A stretch of 14,674 nt of DNA from Lentisphaerota bacterium (GTDB lineage Bacteria; Verrucomicrobiota; Lentisphaeria; Victivallales; GWF2-50-93): the NCBI GenBank assembly GCA_025360875.1, contig JANYBI010000151.1, positions 1 through 14,674 on the forward strand, written 5' to 3'. Both the position numbers and the translations under genes were made by a program. Below, in pieces: positions 1 through 7,034 of this stretch (positions within the stretch are counted from its first letter, which is position 1; every line of letters begins with the position of its first letter). The notes under the pieces were generated by a model that was not told the origin of the DNA, did not search any database, and was given only the letters and a program-made list of their open reading frames with translations.

Positions 1-40
1 CCCCGTTTGAGCTCTCCTGAGCTCATCACGGCCCTTCGGG

Positions 41-73
41 TGAATATTTCATTTTTATTTCATGAAATATTCA
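41..73. repeat. 12-bp perfect inverted repeat
   Basis: Arms TGAATATTTCAT (41-52) and ATGAAATATTCA (62-73) are perfectly complementary around a 9-nt AT-rich loop (53-61). Small GC-rich hairpins sit directly on either side (CCC/GGG at 32-40 and GGC/GCC at 74-83), so the whole could fold into a three-stem, cruciform-like structure. This is typical of extragenic palindromes. Whether it recurs in the genome cannot be seen here. Confidence 0.6.
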
Positions 74-128
74 GGCTAAAGCCCAACGTACTTTTATCGT
101 GAAAAAACTTGTTTGCCTTAAAGCGCCA

Positions 129-152
129 AGCTTAACGGGTAACCGTTGAGCT
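129..152. repeat. 10-bp stem-loop with GTAA tetraloop
   Basis: Positions 129-138 pair with 143-152 over ten positions with a single T-G wobble, closing on a GTAA (GNRA-type) tetraloop at 139-142. It is stable on the + strand. The nearest minus-strand T-run (complement of 105-110) lies more than 18 nt beyond the stem, too far for an ordinary intrinsic terminator. Function unknown. Confidence 0.45.
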
Positions 153-188
153 GGAGATTTTGCCTCATCATTAGGCGGTTTTTCCTGT

Positions 189-205
189 CCTGAGCCTGTC
201 GAAGG
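189..205. repeat. Extragenic repeat CCTGAGCCTGTCGAAGG
   Basis: This 17-mer contains the imperfect palindrome AGCCT-GTCGA-AGGCT (193-207). From memory, close variants (CCTGAG-C-TTGTCGAAGG types) are dispersed repeats in many unrelated bacterial genomes. It lies 31 bp past the stop of the mannosidase, the usual intergenic placement of such repeats. Only one copy is in the window, so the repeat call depends on prior knowledge. Confidence 0.4.
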
Positions 206-235
206 CTGGACATCCATTAATCCAATCATCCATGG

Positions 236-3200
236 CTAGTTCAAAAGCCGGAATGTGCGGATTTGAAACGGCTTTATGGTGAATTGGAATTTTCCAGCCT
301 TCAAAGGCAGCTCGTTCGCATCTTCTTCCACCAGATTGCAGTTCAACACTTTCTTCAGCGGGATCTCCGTCTTTACGGTCACTTCTCCTCGGCCGCCGCA
401 TGGTTCGTAGATCCTCAGTATGAATCCACGGCCATCCAGCGCAGGTTTTAGCGTCTCAACTACCGCATCAGCGCCTTCCAAGGAAAGGAAGCATCGGCTG
501 TCAGTTTCACTTGAAGATGGAACAGAAATGGGTCTTGCCCTGACAGGTACGTTCAGTTCCCACGCCCTTTGGACAGTTTCGCCTTCGACCCAGTTCCCGG
601 CATGTGGCAGAAGGGAATAGGTGAATTCATGTTTTCCGCGGTCGGCCTGGGGATCAGGAAAAGTCGTGCTCCGCAGCAAAGTCAGGCGGAGTACATTGCC
701 TTTCGCATCGTAGCCGTAACGTGAATCGTTCAAGAGGCTGACACCGTAGCCGCTCTCCGACATGTCCGCCCATCTCTGTGCGGGAACTTCGAATTTCTGC
801 TGATCCCACGAGGTGTTCCTGTGGGTCGGCCGTTCAAGGGCGCCGAATTGCACCTCATAGGTGGCGCGGCAGCTGCGGATCTCAAGAGGGAAAGCAGTCT
901 TCAGCATCGTCTGCCGTTCCTGCCAGCCCACTCGCGTAACGAAGTCGATCCGGTCCATGCCGGCGTAGATGACGATGTCCTGCTCGATCACGCTCTTCCG
1001 GTGTGTCCGTCTTACCCGGAGCATTCCTCTTACCGGACCTGTTTCAACCACCGTGATCGAGGTTTTTCCCTCGAAAGGATAACGCCGCTTGTCAGTTGTC
1101 TCGTGGACATTCCATGCGTCCTCATGTTCCGGACCGTCCTGCAGGAGCTGCAAGTCGTTGCCGACCGTACCATGGGCGATGATCTCGCGCCGATTGATTT
1201 TATCATAAAGCCTTGTGATGGCGCCGTCCTTGTTCAATGTCATGAGGAAGGCGGACGTTTCAATTTTATTTGCGGTGACGGTGATTCCAGACTTATCCGC
1301 GGCCGTGGCTTTGGAAATTAAGAAATCCCTATATCCGACAGATGGAATTTCAGCACCCTGGAAGACAACTGTGGCAGTTCCTGATTTCCGGGAGAGTACC
1401 TGAGCCAGATATGATTTTCCATCCGGGGAAGTTGCAACGAATTCGTCTCCGGTGTCGGGAACTTCCGCCATCACTGTGTCATTCCTTGTCCAGGACAGCG
1501 AGTTGAAGACGCGAATTGCGCTTATGCTCTTCTGGGATTTCGGAGCTGGCGCAAGGCTCGACAGGCTCTTCCCTATCTCCTCATTTGCTATTGTCTGTAT
1601 TTTGGCGTGGTCTTCCAGAGCGTCGGCATATACCATGGCAATGCTGCTGCCCGGCAATATGTCATGGAACTGGTGGAGCAGCACAAGCTCCCATGCGTCA
1701 TGAAGCGCCTGCGATCGGGGAGTCCGTCCATTCATCTTCGACAGAACCCCGAAGATTTCCGCGTCTCGCAACAGGAGTTCGCTTGCACGGTTGGCCTTTT
1801 TCAGGGCTGACTGCGTCGTGTAAGTGCCACGGTGGGTTTCGACATACAGTTCGCCGTCCCAGACCGGAAGATCAGGTTTCCGGGCTACGACATCATCGAA
1901 ATATCCTTCGGATGAGCCGGTCCGCAGAGCGGGCAGTCCGGGGAACTGTCCCTTCGCCCTCTTGCACATCTCCATCATTTCCTCATTGACTCCCCCGCCG
2001 CCGTCCCCATAGCCGAAAGGAAAGATGACTTCCGGATACTGGGCCTTCTGCGCATACATCTCCCATCCTTTAAACAGATGATCCGGTGTCATGTTGCAGT
2101 TGTAGCCCCAGACATGGTTGACGACATGTGCAAGCACCTCGGAACCGTCGAGCCCCTTCCAATGGAACAGATGGCATGGGAAAGGATTCCTTGCCTGCCA
2201 GTGCAGCTTGTAGGTATAGAAGTATTTGATGCCGCAGCCTGCCAGTATCTCAGGAAGCGATGACGGATATCCGAACACGTCCGGCAGCCAGCATCCGCGC
2301 GGTCTTGTTCCGAACTCCTTCTCAAAAAAATCAAGTCCGTGGAGGATCTGCCTGACAAGCGATTCGCCGCTTGTCACGTTGCAGTCCGCCTCCACCCACA
2401 TGGCGCCGGTAGTCTCCCACCGCCCGAGCTTCACCCATTTCTTGATCTGGGTGTAGAGTTCCGGATAATTGTCTTTCGTATATTTGTAGAGCTGTGCCTG
2501 GCTGCAGGCGAAATGGAAGTCGGGATAACGTTCCATCATGCGGCATGCCGTGGAAAAAGTTCGTCCGCATTTCCGGACAGTCTCCTTCAGCGGCCATAGC
2601 CATGCGGTGTCGATGTGGGTGTGTCCGACCGCGTAAATTCCTCCCGCCTCAGGATCGGGGGAAATCCCGGAGATCCTGTTTTTGAAAATTCTCCTGGCAT
2701 TGGAGACCTCCTGCACAAGACGCTGTCGCGGCAAGGTGAGATCGACTGCGAGAAGCGCAGCCTCGATGGCGTCCTCCAGCAGCGGTTTGCGCCGGGTATC
2801 GCTGATGACTTTCGTCGTCTCCCATGCGAAACGGACATCATGGCAGAGCGCCTCGATCTCACGGTTCACGACGGCGATCGCGCCTCCCGAAAACACACTG
2901 CTCTTCGATGCGAGTTCCGGCACGTACATGACCGCAGGCATCGAGATGAACTCGATCTCGATCTCGAATTTCCCCTTCTTTGGCACAGGGACACGGGTAT
3001 GGTTAGCATCTAGTCCGGCATACGATTTGCCGTCGACCCGGATCATTCCCTCCATGTCCTGGAAATCGAAGCTCAGATAAGTGTCTTTCAATGGCGCTGA
3101 AACAGGCACGTCGACCTGTGTCCGCAGAAAGACAGTCTTCCCTGCGGTGAAAGAGGCGGGCGTGGAGGTTTTCGACCAGCTGGCGTCGTATGTATATTTT

Positions 3201-3313
3201 CCGGGTGAGAGATGGTCGGCAGTCCGTGCCTGCCAGCCTTTGATCGGCAATTGGGATTCGTTGATCATTGACTGGAGGATTTGAAGCTTTTTAACGATGA
3301 TGCGATGATCCAT
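236..3313 (-). CDS. GH38 alpha-mannosidase (cytosolic MAN2C1/Ams1-like type)
   Basis: This glycoside hydrolase family 38 enzyme should remove alpha-linked mannose by a retaining, metal-dependent mechanism. The 1025-residue protein has a beta-rich N-terminal domain (about 1-220), then the catalytic barrel opening with GHTHIDTAWLWP (about 230-241), where the second His and the Asp are the expected metal ligands. The nucleophile is expected to be the Asp in MWVEADCN (about D310), and a further metal-ligand His lies in QFHDILPG (about H550). A long C-terminal beta-sandwich region completes the length usual for cytosolic GH38 enzymes. No signal peptide is visible, so it acts in the cytoplasm on imported oligosaccharides. 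I chose the ATG at 3313, because AAGAGG (minus strand, 3325-3320) lies 6 nt upstream, whereas the in-frame TTG at 3319 abuts that site. It is transcribed away from the rest of the window as a single gene. Confidence 0.96.
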   Translation of the reverse strand: MDHRIIVKKLQILQSMINESQLPIKGWQARTADHLSPGKYTYDASWSKTSTPASFTAGKTVFLRTQVDVPVSAPLKDTYLSFDFQDMEGMIRVDGKSYAGLDANHTRVPVPKKGKFEIEIEFISMPAVMYVPELASKSSVFSGGAIAVVNREIEALCHDVRFAWETTKVISDTRRKPLLEDAIEAALLAVDLTLPRQRLVQEVSNARRIFKNRISGISPDPEAGGIYAVGHTHIDTAWLWPLKETVRKCGRTFSTACRMMERYPDFHFACSQAQLYKYTKDNYPELYTQIKKWVKLGRWETTGAMWVEADCNVTSGESLVRQILHGLDFFEKEFGTRPRGCWLPDVFGYPSSLPEILAGCGIKYFYTYKLHWQARNPFPCHLFHWKGLDGSEVLAHVVNHVWGYNCNMTPDHLFKGWEMYAQKAQYPEVIFPFGYGDGGGGVNEEMMEMCKRAKGQFPGLPALRTGSSEGYFDDVVARKPDLPVWDGELYVETHRGTYTTQSALKKANRASELLLRDAEIFGVLSKMNGRTPRSQALHDAWELVLLHQFHDILPGSSIAMVYADALEDHAKIQTIANEEIGKSLSSLAPAPKSQKSISAIRVFNSLSWTRNDTVMAEVPDTGDEFVATSPDGKSYLAQVLSRKSGTATVVFQGAEIPSVGYRDFLISKATAADKSGITVTANKIETSAFLMTLNKDGAITRLYDKINRREIIAHGTVGNDLQLLQDGPEHEDAWNVHETTDKRRYPFEGKTSITVVETGPVRGMLRVRRTHRKSVIEQDIVIYAGMDRIDFVTRVGWQERQTMLKTAFPLEIRSCRATYEVQFGALERPTHRNTSWDQQKFEVPAQRWADMSESGYGVSLLNDSRYGYDAKGNVLRLTLLRSTTFPDPQADRGKHEFTYSLLPHAGNWVEGETVQRAWELNVPVRARPISVPSSSETDSRCFLSLEGADAVVETLKPALDGRGFILRIYEPCGGRGEVTVKTEIPLKKVLNCNLVEEDANELPLKAGKFQFTIKPFQIRTFRLLN

Positions 3314-3384
3314 GTCCAACCTCTTAATTTGTATTGAACTCGCGTTTTGCAGAAAACCAGAATGAAATTAGAACTCAAATTGTT

Positions 3385-3417
3385 CTGTTTTCAACCGTTT
3401 ATGTATCAAAGATTGGA
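3385..3417. repeat. Direct repeat flanking acyltransferase 1, left copy
   Basis: This 33-nt stretch matches 4495-4527 at 27 of 33 positions in the same orientation, with TCAAAGAT and AACCGT shared exactly. The pair brackets acyltransferase gene 1 and its promoter, about 1.1 kb apart. No such copy is seen around acyltransferase gene 2. It may be a trace of a duplication or insertion event. Confidence 0.45.
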
Positions 3418-3473
3418 TGGAATCATTATTCATACCATTGAAAAACAGATTAAAACGGCTATAAGATACTATT

Positions 3474-3527
3474 ATTGCCAATAAATAATCTGCAGGTCAC
3501 ATTCCGGTTAAGGGGATCCATTATGTT
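3474..3527 (+). promoter_or_regulatory. Promoter A: 37-bp tandem-repeat element plus -10 (acyltransferase 1)
   Basis: Copy A of the five-copy element covers 3474-3510. Its best half-sites are GGTCA (3495-3499) and GGTTA (3506-3510), spaced 11 bp. Exactly 11 nt after the element is TATGTT (3522-3527), a plausible -10 that ends 32 nt before the ATG at 3560. The -35 position (ACATTC) is poor, as expected for an activator-dependent promoter. Copy B before the paralogous gene differs at only three of 37 positions, so the promoter was duplicated with the gene. The regulator is inferred to be an OmpR/PhoB-family protein. Confidence 0.7.
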
Positions 3528-3559
3528 GGTCTGAATCAACAAGAGAGTGCTGTGTCCGG

Positions 3560-4471
3560 ATGAAGAGCGAGTTTGCAATCAATATGGAATATTATGCCTT
3601 CATGGGGGCATCTGGAATTATAAAACGCCTTCCTCTGAAAATTTGCTGCTGGCTGGCGGAAATATGCGGTTCATTTTACTTCTACTTTGATGCAAAACAC
3701 AGGACAAGGGTAGTCCAGCATCTCCTGCATGCGGGAATTGTCAAAGACGTGGCTGAAGCCCGTATCCTTGCGAAGAGGAACTTCATACATTTCATAAAGA
3801 TGATGGTCGAAATTTTCAAGTGCCCCCAGATGCTGAGCAAGGAGAGACTGCCTGAAATCCTCTCTATCTCAGGCTCGGATAAATCCAGGGAAATGTTTTT
3901 TCCGGACAATGGAAACTCAGCACAGGCAATAATAGTCAGCGGGCATTTTGGAAACTGGGAAGTCGCAGGTCCTGCGATAGCCGTCAGGTCCGGACGGCCG
4001 CTGATGAGCATCATGCGCCCTTTCGACAATCCCAGGATAGGGGAATACATCAAAGGCCGTCGCAAGATATTTTTAAACGACATATGCGACAAGAAAGGGG
4101 CCGTAAGGATTCTCCTCAAGGCCCTGAAGGAAGGGAAGTCCATCGCCATACTGCCGGACCAGCATGCGGGAGGGAACGAGGGGATGGAGACAGTCTTCTT
4201 CGGGCATCCCGCAATGACGCACACTCTTCCGGCGCTCCTGCACCTTAAGACCGGCATACCGATAGTGGTTCTCCTTACGAGACGGATCGATGACAGCTTC
4301 AAATTCGAATTCATCTTGTCGGATCCGATTACAAAGACTCCTTCCGGCGACAAGATAGGAGATGTGAAGGAGCTTGTTCAGAGATACACTTCCGAAATTG
4401 AAAAAATAGTTGCGCGTTATCCGGAACAATGGATGTGGGCCCACCGCAGATGGCTGGATATAAACAGGTGA
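3560..4471 (+). CDS. Lipid A acyltransferase-like protein (LpxL/HtrB family), copy 1
   Basis: The 303-residue length and motifs are those of the LpxL/HtrB/MsbB family, inner-membrane enzymes that add a secondary acyl chain to lipid A or a related lipid from acyl-ACP. The catalytic HX4E motif is HFGNWE (H129, E134). LPDQHAGG (198-205), VFFGHPAMTHTLPAL (212-226) and the closing PEQWMWAHRRW (288-298) are family signatures. The hydrophobic N-terminus (about 20-43) is the expected membrane anchor. Weak ribosome-binding sequence precedes the start (no purine-rich site at 5-12 nt), but the start matches that of its paralogue at 6020. The two are about 81% identical, with divergence concentrated in residues 1-45. 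The substrate (lipid A, or an aminolipid in bacteria that replace it) cannot be told from sequence. Promoter A lies directly upstream. Confidence 0.9.
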   Translation: MKSEFAINMEYYAFMGASGIIKRLPLKICCWLAEICGSFYFYFDAKHRTRVVQHLLHAGIVKDVAEARILAKRNFIHFIKMMVEIFKCPQMLSKERLPEILSISGSDKSREMFFPDNGNSAQAIIVSGHFGNWEVAGPAIAVRSGRPLMSIMRPFDNPRIGEYIKGRRKIFLNDICDKKGAVRILLKALKEGKSIAILPDQHAGGNEGMETVFFGHPAMTHTLPALLHLKTGIPIVVLLTRRIDDSFKFEFILSDPITKTPSGDKIGDVKELVQRYTSEIEKIVARYPEQWMWAHRRWLDINR

Positions 4472-4494
4472 TGAAATCTTATCACGTTTTATCC

Positions 4495-4527
4495 CTGTTA
4501 TAAACCGTCTCTGTGTCAAAGATGGGA
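4495..4527. repeat. Direct repeat flanking acyltransferase 1, right copy
   Basis: Right partner of the 33-nt repeat at 3385-3417 (27 of 33 identical). It lies between the stop of acyltransferase 1 and the convergent PAP2 gene. No intrinsic terminator is apparent in 4472-4541. Confidence 0.45.
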
Positions 4528-4541
4528 CATAGTTGGAGCTG

Positions 4542-5216
4542 TCAGGGAGAAATCCGTCTAGACTCAATTCCAATGACCAGTCCAAACCAGATGCCGATTA
4601 CGCATCCCATGAATACATCCGAAGGATAGTGGGCAAGAAGATACATCCTGGAAAAAGCTACAAGCAAAGCCCCTGCGAGCACAGGTAATGCAAGTGGTGG
4701 AACGCACACGGATATCGCAATTGCTGCACCAAGGGCAACGGCACAATGTGCGGAGGGGAAGCTCTGGTATCGCGAGTCCAAGCTTGGGCCGTAGAAACTA
4801 TCCCGGACTTCATGCTCAATCATTGTCTTAGGGCGCGGACGGCCTGTCGACACCCTAATTACATTGTCAAAAAGCCCGGCCAGGGATGCCGCAAGAAGCG
4901 CAGCAGTTCCTGCAAGGACAAGGCTTCTCCTGTTTCGCATTAAACCCCATCCCCAGACAGCGATACATACGGACATGACTCCGAGAAAATTGCCGTAGAG
5001 GCTTACGCATTTCATAAATCCGTAAGTTCCGGCACTGCGGCATTCATTGAAATGTTTTGCGATGCTTGCATCATAGGGGAACAAGAGCAGCACCCCGGCG
5101 GTACCGGCGAGAATTGGGCGTGCAAGAAAGATAAAAGGCCGTGATTTGACTGCTGTAATACTGTCAGTGAGCATACTGAAAACATCATTTTTCAGATTAA
5201 TCATCGGCGTATGCAT
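4542..5216 (-). CDS. PAP2-family membrane phosphatase
   Basis: This 224-residue integral membrane protein carries the three type 2 phosphatidic acid phosphatase motifs: R121-X6-R128-P129 (with Arg in place of the first Lys), PSAH (154-157) and SR-X5-H-X3-D (189-200). Both catalytic histidines are present (H157, H196) and about six hydrophobic segments are visible. Family members dephosphorylate phosphatidate, undecaprenyl diphosphate or lipid A (LpxE/LpxF) at the periplasmic face. Lying between two lipid A acyltransferase genes makes a lipid A or undecaprenyl-PP phosphatase plausible, but the motifs do not separate these. It points away from its neighbours, and its own upstream strand lacks the 37-bp element. 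The ATG at 5216 is used; an in-frame ATG at 5204 is an alternative, and the AAGGA upstream is rather distant. Confidence 0.92.
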   Translation of the reverse strand: MHTPMINLKNDVFSMLTDSITAVKSRPFIFLARPILAGTAGVLLLFPYDASIAKHFNECRSAGTYGFMKCVSLYGNFLGVMSVCIAVWGWGLMRNRRSLVLAGTAALLAASLAGLFDNVIRVSTGRPRPKTMIEHEVRDSFYGPSLDSRYQSFPSAHCAVALGAAIAISVCVPPLALPVLAGALLVAFSRMYLLAHYPSDVFMGCVIGIWFGLVIGIESRRISP

Positions 5217-5333
5217 GTTGCAGGAATTCCTTGATTAAACGTGGCTATTCCAAGTTGAAGACGACTGAAACTAAATCCAAAAAACCGTGAATTCAAACAT
5301 TCGTTAAGGAGCATTTCCGTATTTCCGGCCAAC

Positions 5334-5387
5334 ATTACCAAAATATAATGTTACAGTCATGTTCCGGTCATTATAAAGGTATATGAG
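5334..5387 (+). promoter_or_regulatory. Promoter C: 37-bp tandem-repeat element plus -10 (small exported protein)
   Basis: Copy C occupies 5334-5370 and has the clearest Pho-box-like core: GTCAT at 5356-5360 and again at 5367-5371, exactly 11 bp apart. TATGAG at 5382-5387 keeps the 11-nt spacing seen in the other copies, with TATATG at 5380-5385 as an overlapping alternative -10. The element also lies in the divergent region of the PAP2 gene but is oriented toward 5424. Confidence 0.7.
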
Positions 5388-5423
5388 TAGGCAAAATAAT
5401 AAATTCATAAAGGAGGACGCAGA

Positions 5424-5858
5424 ATGAAAAAGAAACTGTTGAAAACCGCTTTAGTGTGCATGATCGCCGGCGCATTCCTGTCGACAGGCCTGATTGCGGG
5501 AACAAGCGTCAGTACGAGCAAGAACAATTCCAACAAGAACAATGAGTTGAACAAGAAAGCTGAGCCGAAGAAGGACAAGAGCACAGATGTGGTCTGGATC
5601 GGCACCGTAGCCGTTTCAAAGGATACCTCAGGGAAAAGCTCTGCGACTTTCACGAACGACACGGATTCACAGCAGTACAATGTGCAAATGGACGATGCAA
5701 CCGAGAAACTGTTGGCGGCCGCGCTGGCCAGCGTCAAACCCAACAGCAAGAGCCAGATCAAGGGTACTCTGGTTGAAAAGGCTGACGGGAAGAAAATCCT
5801 GAAGATTACGGAGTGCAAGTCTGCTCCTACAGATACCGGCAAGCAGAAACCATCATAA
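5424..5858 (+). CDS. Small exported protein of unknown function
   Basis: A 144-residue protein with a typical signal peptide: a KKK n-region, then a hydrophobic core to about residue 25 (ALVCMIAGAFLSTGLIAG). The mature part starts with a flexible Asn/Lys/Ser-rich linker (about 30-53). A compact, probably beta-rich domain (about 55-131) follows, ending QIKGTLVEKADGKKILKITE, which resembles the strand pattern of small periplasmic OB-fold proteins. I do not recognise a family. A very strong ribosome-binding site (TAAAGGAGG, 5408-5416) lies 7 nt before the ATG, and with Promoter C and a strong terminator this is a complete single-gene unit likely to be well expressed. The location is probably periplasmic. 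No Cys of lipobox type is present; the single mature Cys is near residue 131. Confidence 0.85.
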   Translation: MKKKLLKTALVCMIAGAFLSTGLIAGTSVSTSKNNSNKNNELNKKAEPKKDKSTDVVWIGTVAVSKDTSGKSSATFTNDTDSQQYNVQMDDATEKLLAAALASVKPNSKSQIKGTLVEKADGKKILKITECKSAPTDTGKQKPS

Positions 5859-5884
5859 GATTTGGAAAAGACAAGGCAACTGAG

Positions 5885-5914
5885 GGGCTGGCGTAAAAGC
5901 CGGCCCTTTTTTTT
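5885..5914 (+). terminator. Intrinsic terminator of the small exported protein gene
   Basis: GGGCTGGC (5885-5892) pairs with GCCGGCCC (5899-5906) over 8 bp with one T-G wobble, around loop GTAAAA. Eight T residues (5907-5914) follow at once. It lies 27 nt after the stop codon and isolates this unit from acyltransferase 2. It is the best rho-independent terminator in the window. Confidence 0.92.
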
Positions 5915-5936
5915 GTCTCAGGGAATATTTTTTCTG

Positions 5937-5990
5937 ATTACCAATAAATAATTTACAGGTCACATTCCGGTTAAGGGAAGGGATTATTGT
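5937..5990 (+). promoter_or_regulatory. Promoter B: 37-bp tandem-repeat element plus -10 (acyltransferase 2)
   Basis: Copy B covers 5937-5973 and is nearly identical to copy A (34 of 37). GGTCA (5958-5962) and GGTTA (5969-5973) are 11 bp apart. TATTGT (5985-5990) follows after 11 nt and ends 29 nt before the ATG at 6020. It starts 22 nt past the terminator T-run. No strong terminator is seen after acyltransferase 2, so this promoter may also transcribe the two-component genes. Confidence 0.7.
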
Positions 5991-6019
5991 AAAAAGCAAA
6001 TCAGGATGATTCTTAACAT

Positions 6020-6931
6020 ATGAAAAGCAATTTAGCGATAAACATTGAATACTATTCCTTCATGTCGGTGTCTGGGATCATCTGCAGCCTGCCTCTCGGG
6101 ATTTGCTACAAGACGGCTGAGATATGCGGCCTGATCTTCTTTTTTCTCGATAAAAAACACAGGACTCGGGTGGTCCAGCATCTTTTGCATGCGGGTATTG
6201 TCAAGGATTTGGCCGAGGCCCGCATCCTTGCCAGGAGAAACTTCATACATTTCATGAAAATGGCGGTCGAAATTTTCAGATGTCCGCAGATGCTGAGTCC
6301 GGAAAATCTGCCGGAAATCCTTTCCATCTCCGGTTCCGGGCTTTCAAGGGAAATGTTTTTCCCAGAAAATGGAAATTCAATGCAGGCAATAATCGTCTGT
6401 GCGCATTTTGGGAACTGGGAGGCCGCAGGTCCGACCATAGTCATCAAATCCGGAAGGCCATTGATGAGCATCATGCGTCCTTTCGACAATCCCAGGATAG
6501 GGGAGTACATCAAAGGACAGCGCAAAATATATTCACACGATGTGTGCAATAAAAAAGGAGCCGTCAGGATCCTTCTCAAGGCGCTGAAGAACGGGCAGTC
6601 AATCGCCATACTTCCAGACCAGCATGCGGGAGGTAAGGAAGGGGTGAAAACAGTCTTCTTTGGGCATCCCGCCATGACACATACTCTTCCGGCCCTTCTG
6701 CATCTCAAGACAGGCATACCGATAGTAGTTCTCATGCCCAGGCGTGTTGATGATAACTTCAAATTTGAATTTATACTGTCAGAACCGATTACGATGACTC
6801 CTTCCGGCGACAGGGCAGGCGATGTAGGTAAGCTTGTCCAGAGATATACCTCTGAAATAGAAAAAGTAGTTGCGCGTTATCCGGAACAATGGATGTGGGC
6901 CCACCGCAGATGGCTGGATATAAACAGGTAG
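6020..6931 (+). CDS. Lipid A acyltransferase-like protein (LpxL/HtrB family), copy 2
   Basis: Tandem paralogue of the protein at 3560: the same 303 residues, about 245 identical, no gaps. Catalytic HFGNWE (H129, E134), LPDQHAGG (198-205) and the C-terminal PEQWMWAHRRW are all kept, so both copies should be active inner-membrane acyltransferases. Differences cluster in the N-terminal hydrophobic anchor (residues 4-45) and in short stretches such as 92-95, 126-127, 139-143 and 171-176. Such a pattern would allow different acyl-chain, acceptor or partner preferences. The last 63 nt are identical in both genes. The start is preceded by AGGA about 13 nt upstream, a weak site shared in character with copy 1. 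The gene is followed after 103 nt by the response regulator on the same strand. Confidence 0.9.
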   Translation: MKSNLAINIEYYSFMSVSGIICSLPLGICYKTAEICGLIFFFLDKKHRTRVVQHLLHAGIVKDLAEARILARRNFIHFMKMAVEIFRCPQMLSPENLPEILSISGSGLSREMFFPENGNSMQAIIVCAHFGNWEAAGPTIVIKSGRPLMSIMRPFDNPRIGEYIKGQRKIYSHDVCNKKGAVRILLKALKNGQSIAILPDQHAGGKEGVKTVFFGHPAMTHTLPALLHLKTGIPIVVLMPRRVDDNFKFEFILSEPITMTPSGDRAGDVGKLVQRYTSEIEKVVARYPEQWMWAHRRWLDINR

Positions 6932-6959
6932 GCAAGGAGTAAGGGAACTCATCTGTGTT

Positions 6960-6973
6960 TGTAAGAATTTACA
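6960..6973. promoter_or_regulatory. Small dyad upstream of the response regulator
   Basis: TGTAA (6960-6964) and TTACA (6969-6973) form a 5-bp inverted repeat with a 4-nt spacer, 61 nt before the response regulator ATG. A TATGGT that could serve as a -10 follows near 6990. It may be an operator or an internal promoter of the two-component operon. It does not match the 37-bp element, and a chance palindrome is possible. Confidence 0.25.
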
Positions 6974-7034
6974 TTGGCAGATATGGTATGGTGCGATATG
7001 AAAATAGCCATTACGTGAAGATGAGGGCCGAATT

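Larger units (their letters stand above)
1..235. other. Hairpin-rich non-coding region
   Basis: No supported gene lies in this stretch downstream of the mannosidase stop codon. It is dense in inverted repeats: a 7-bp stem at 8-25 with loop TCCT, CCC-TTC-GGG at 32-40, a 12-bp perfect stem at 41-73, GGC-TAAA-GCC at 74-83, a 10-bp stem at 129-152, and AGCCT/AGGCT at 193-207. None of these is followed closely by a T-run on the minus strand, so none is a clear terminator for the mannosidase. The arrangement looks like extragenic palindromic repeat DNA, but a structured RNA from a gene outside the window cannot be excluded. Confidence 0.5.

Noticed and set aside
160..183. Plus-strand terminator (GCCT/AGGC stem followed by TTTTT)
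   Set aside because: The stem has only four Watson-Crick pairs plus two wobbles, and no plus-strand gene is visible upstream in the window.
821..1321. Plus-strand open frame of 166 codons opposite the mannosidase
   Set aside because: It is antisense to a gene whose catalytic motifs are unmistakable, has no ribosome-binding site and shows no domain; its openness follows from the codon usage of the real gene.
3314..3319. TTG start for the mannosidase, adding two residues
   Set aside because: The ribosome-binding sequence AAGAGG directly abuts the TTG with no spacer; the ATG at 3313 has a 6-nt spacing.
3474..3527. Sigma-54 or ECF-type promoter for the shared element
   Set aside because: There is no GG-N10-GC pair for sigma-54 and no AAC-type -35 at a fixed ECF spacing. 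The 11-bp periodicity with a sigma-70-like -10 is better explained by an OmpR/PhoB-family activator.
3682..4353. Minus-strand open frame of 223 codons opposite acyltransferase 1
   Set aside because: An almost matching antisense frame exists at 6106-6762 opposite the paralogue, which at first looks like conservation. It is explained by the duplication of the sense gene; composition is Arg/Ser/Cys-rich with no recognisable features.
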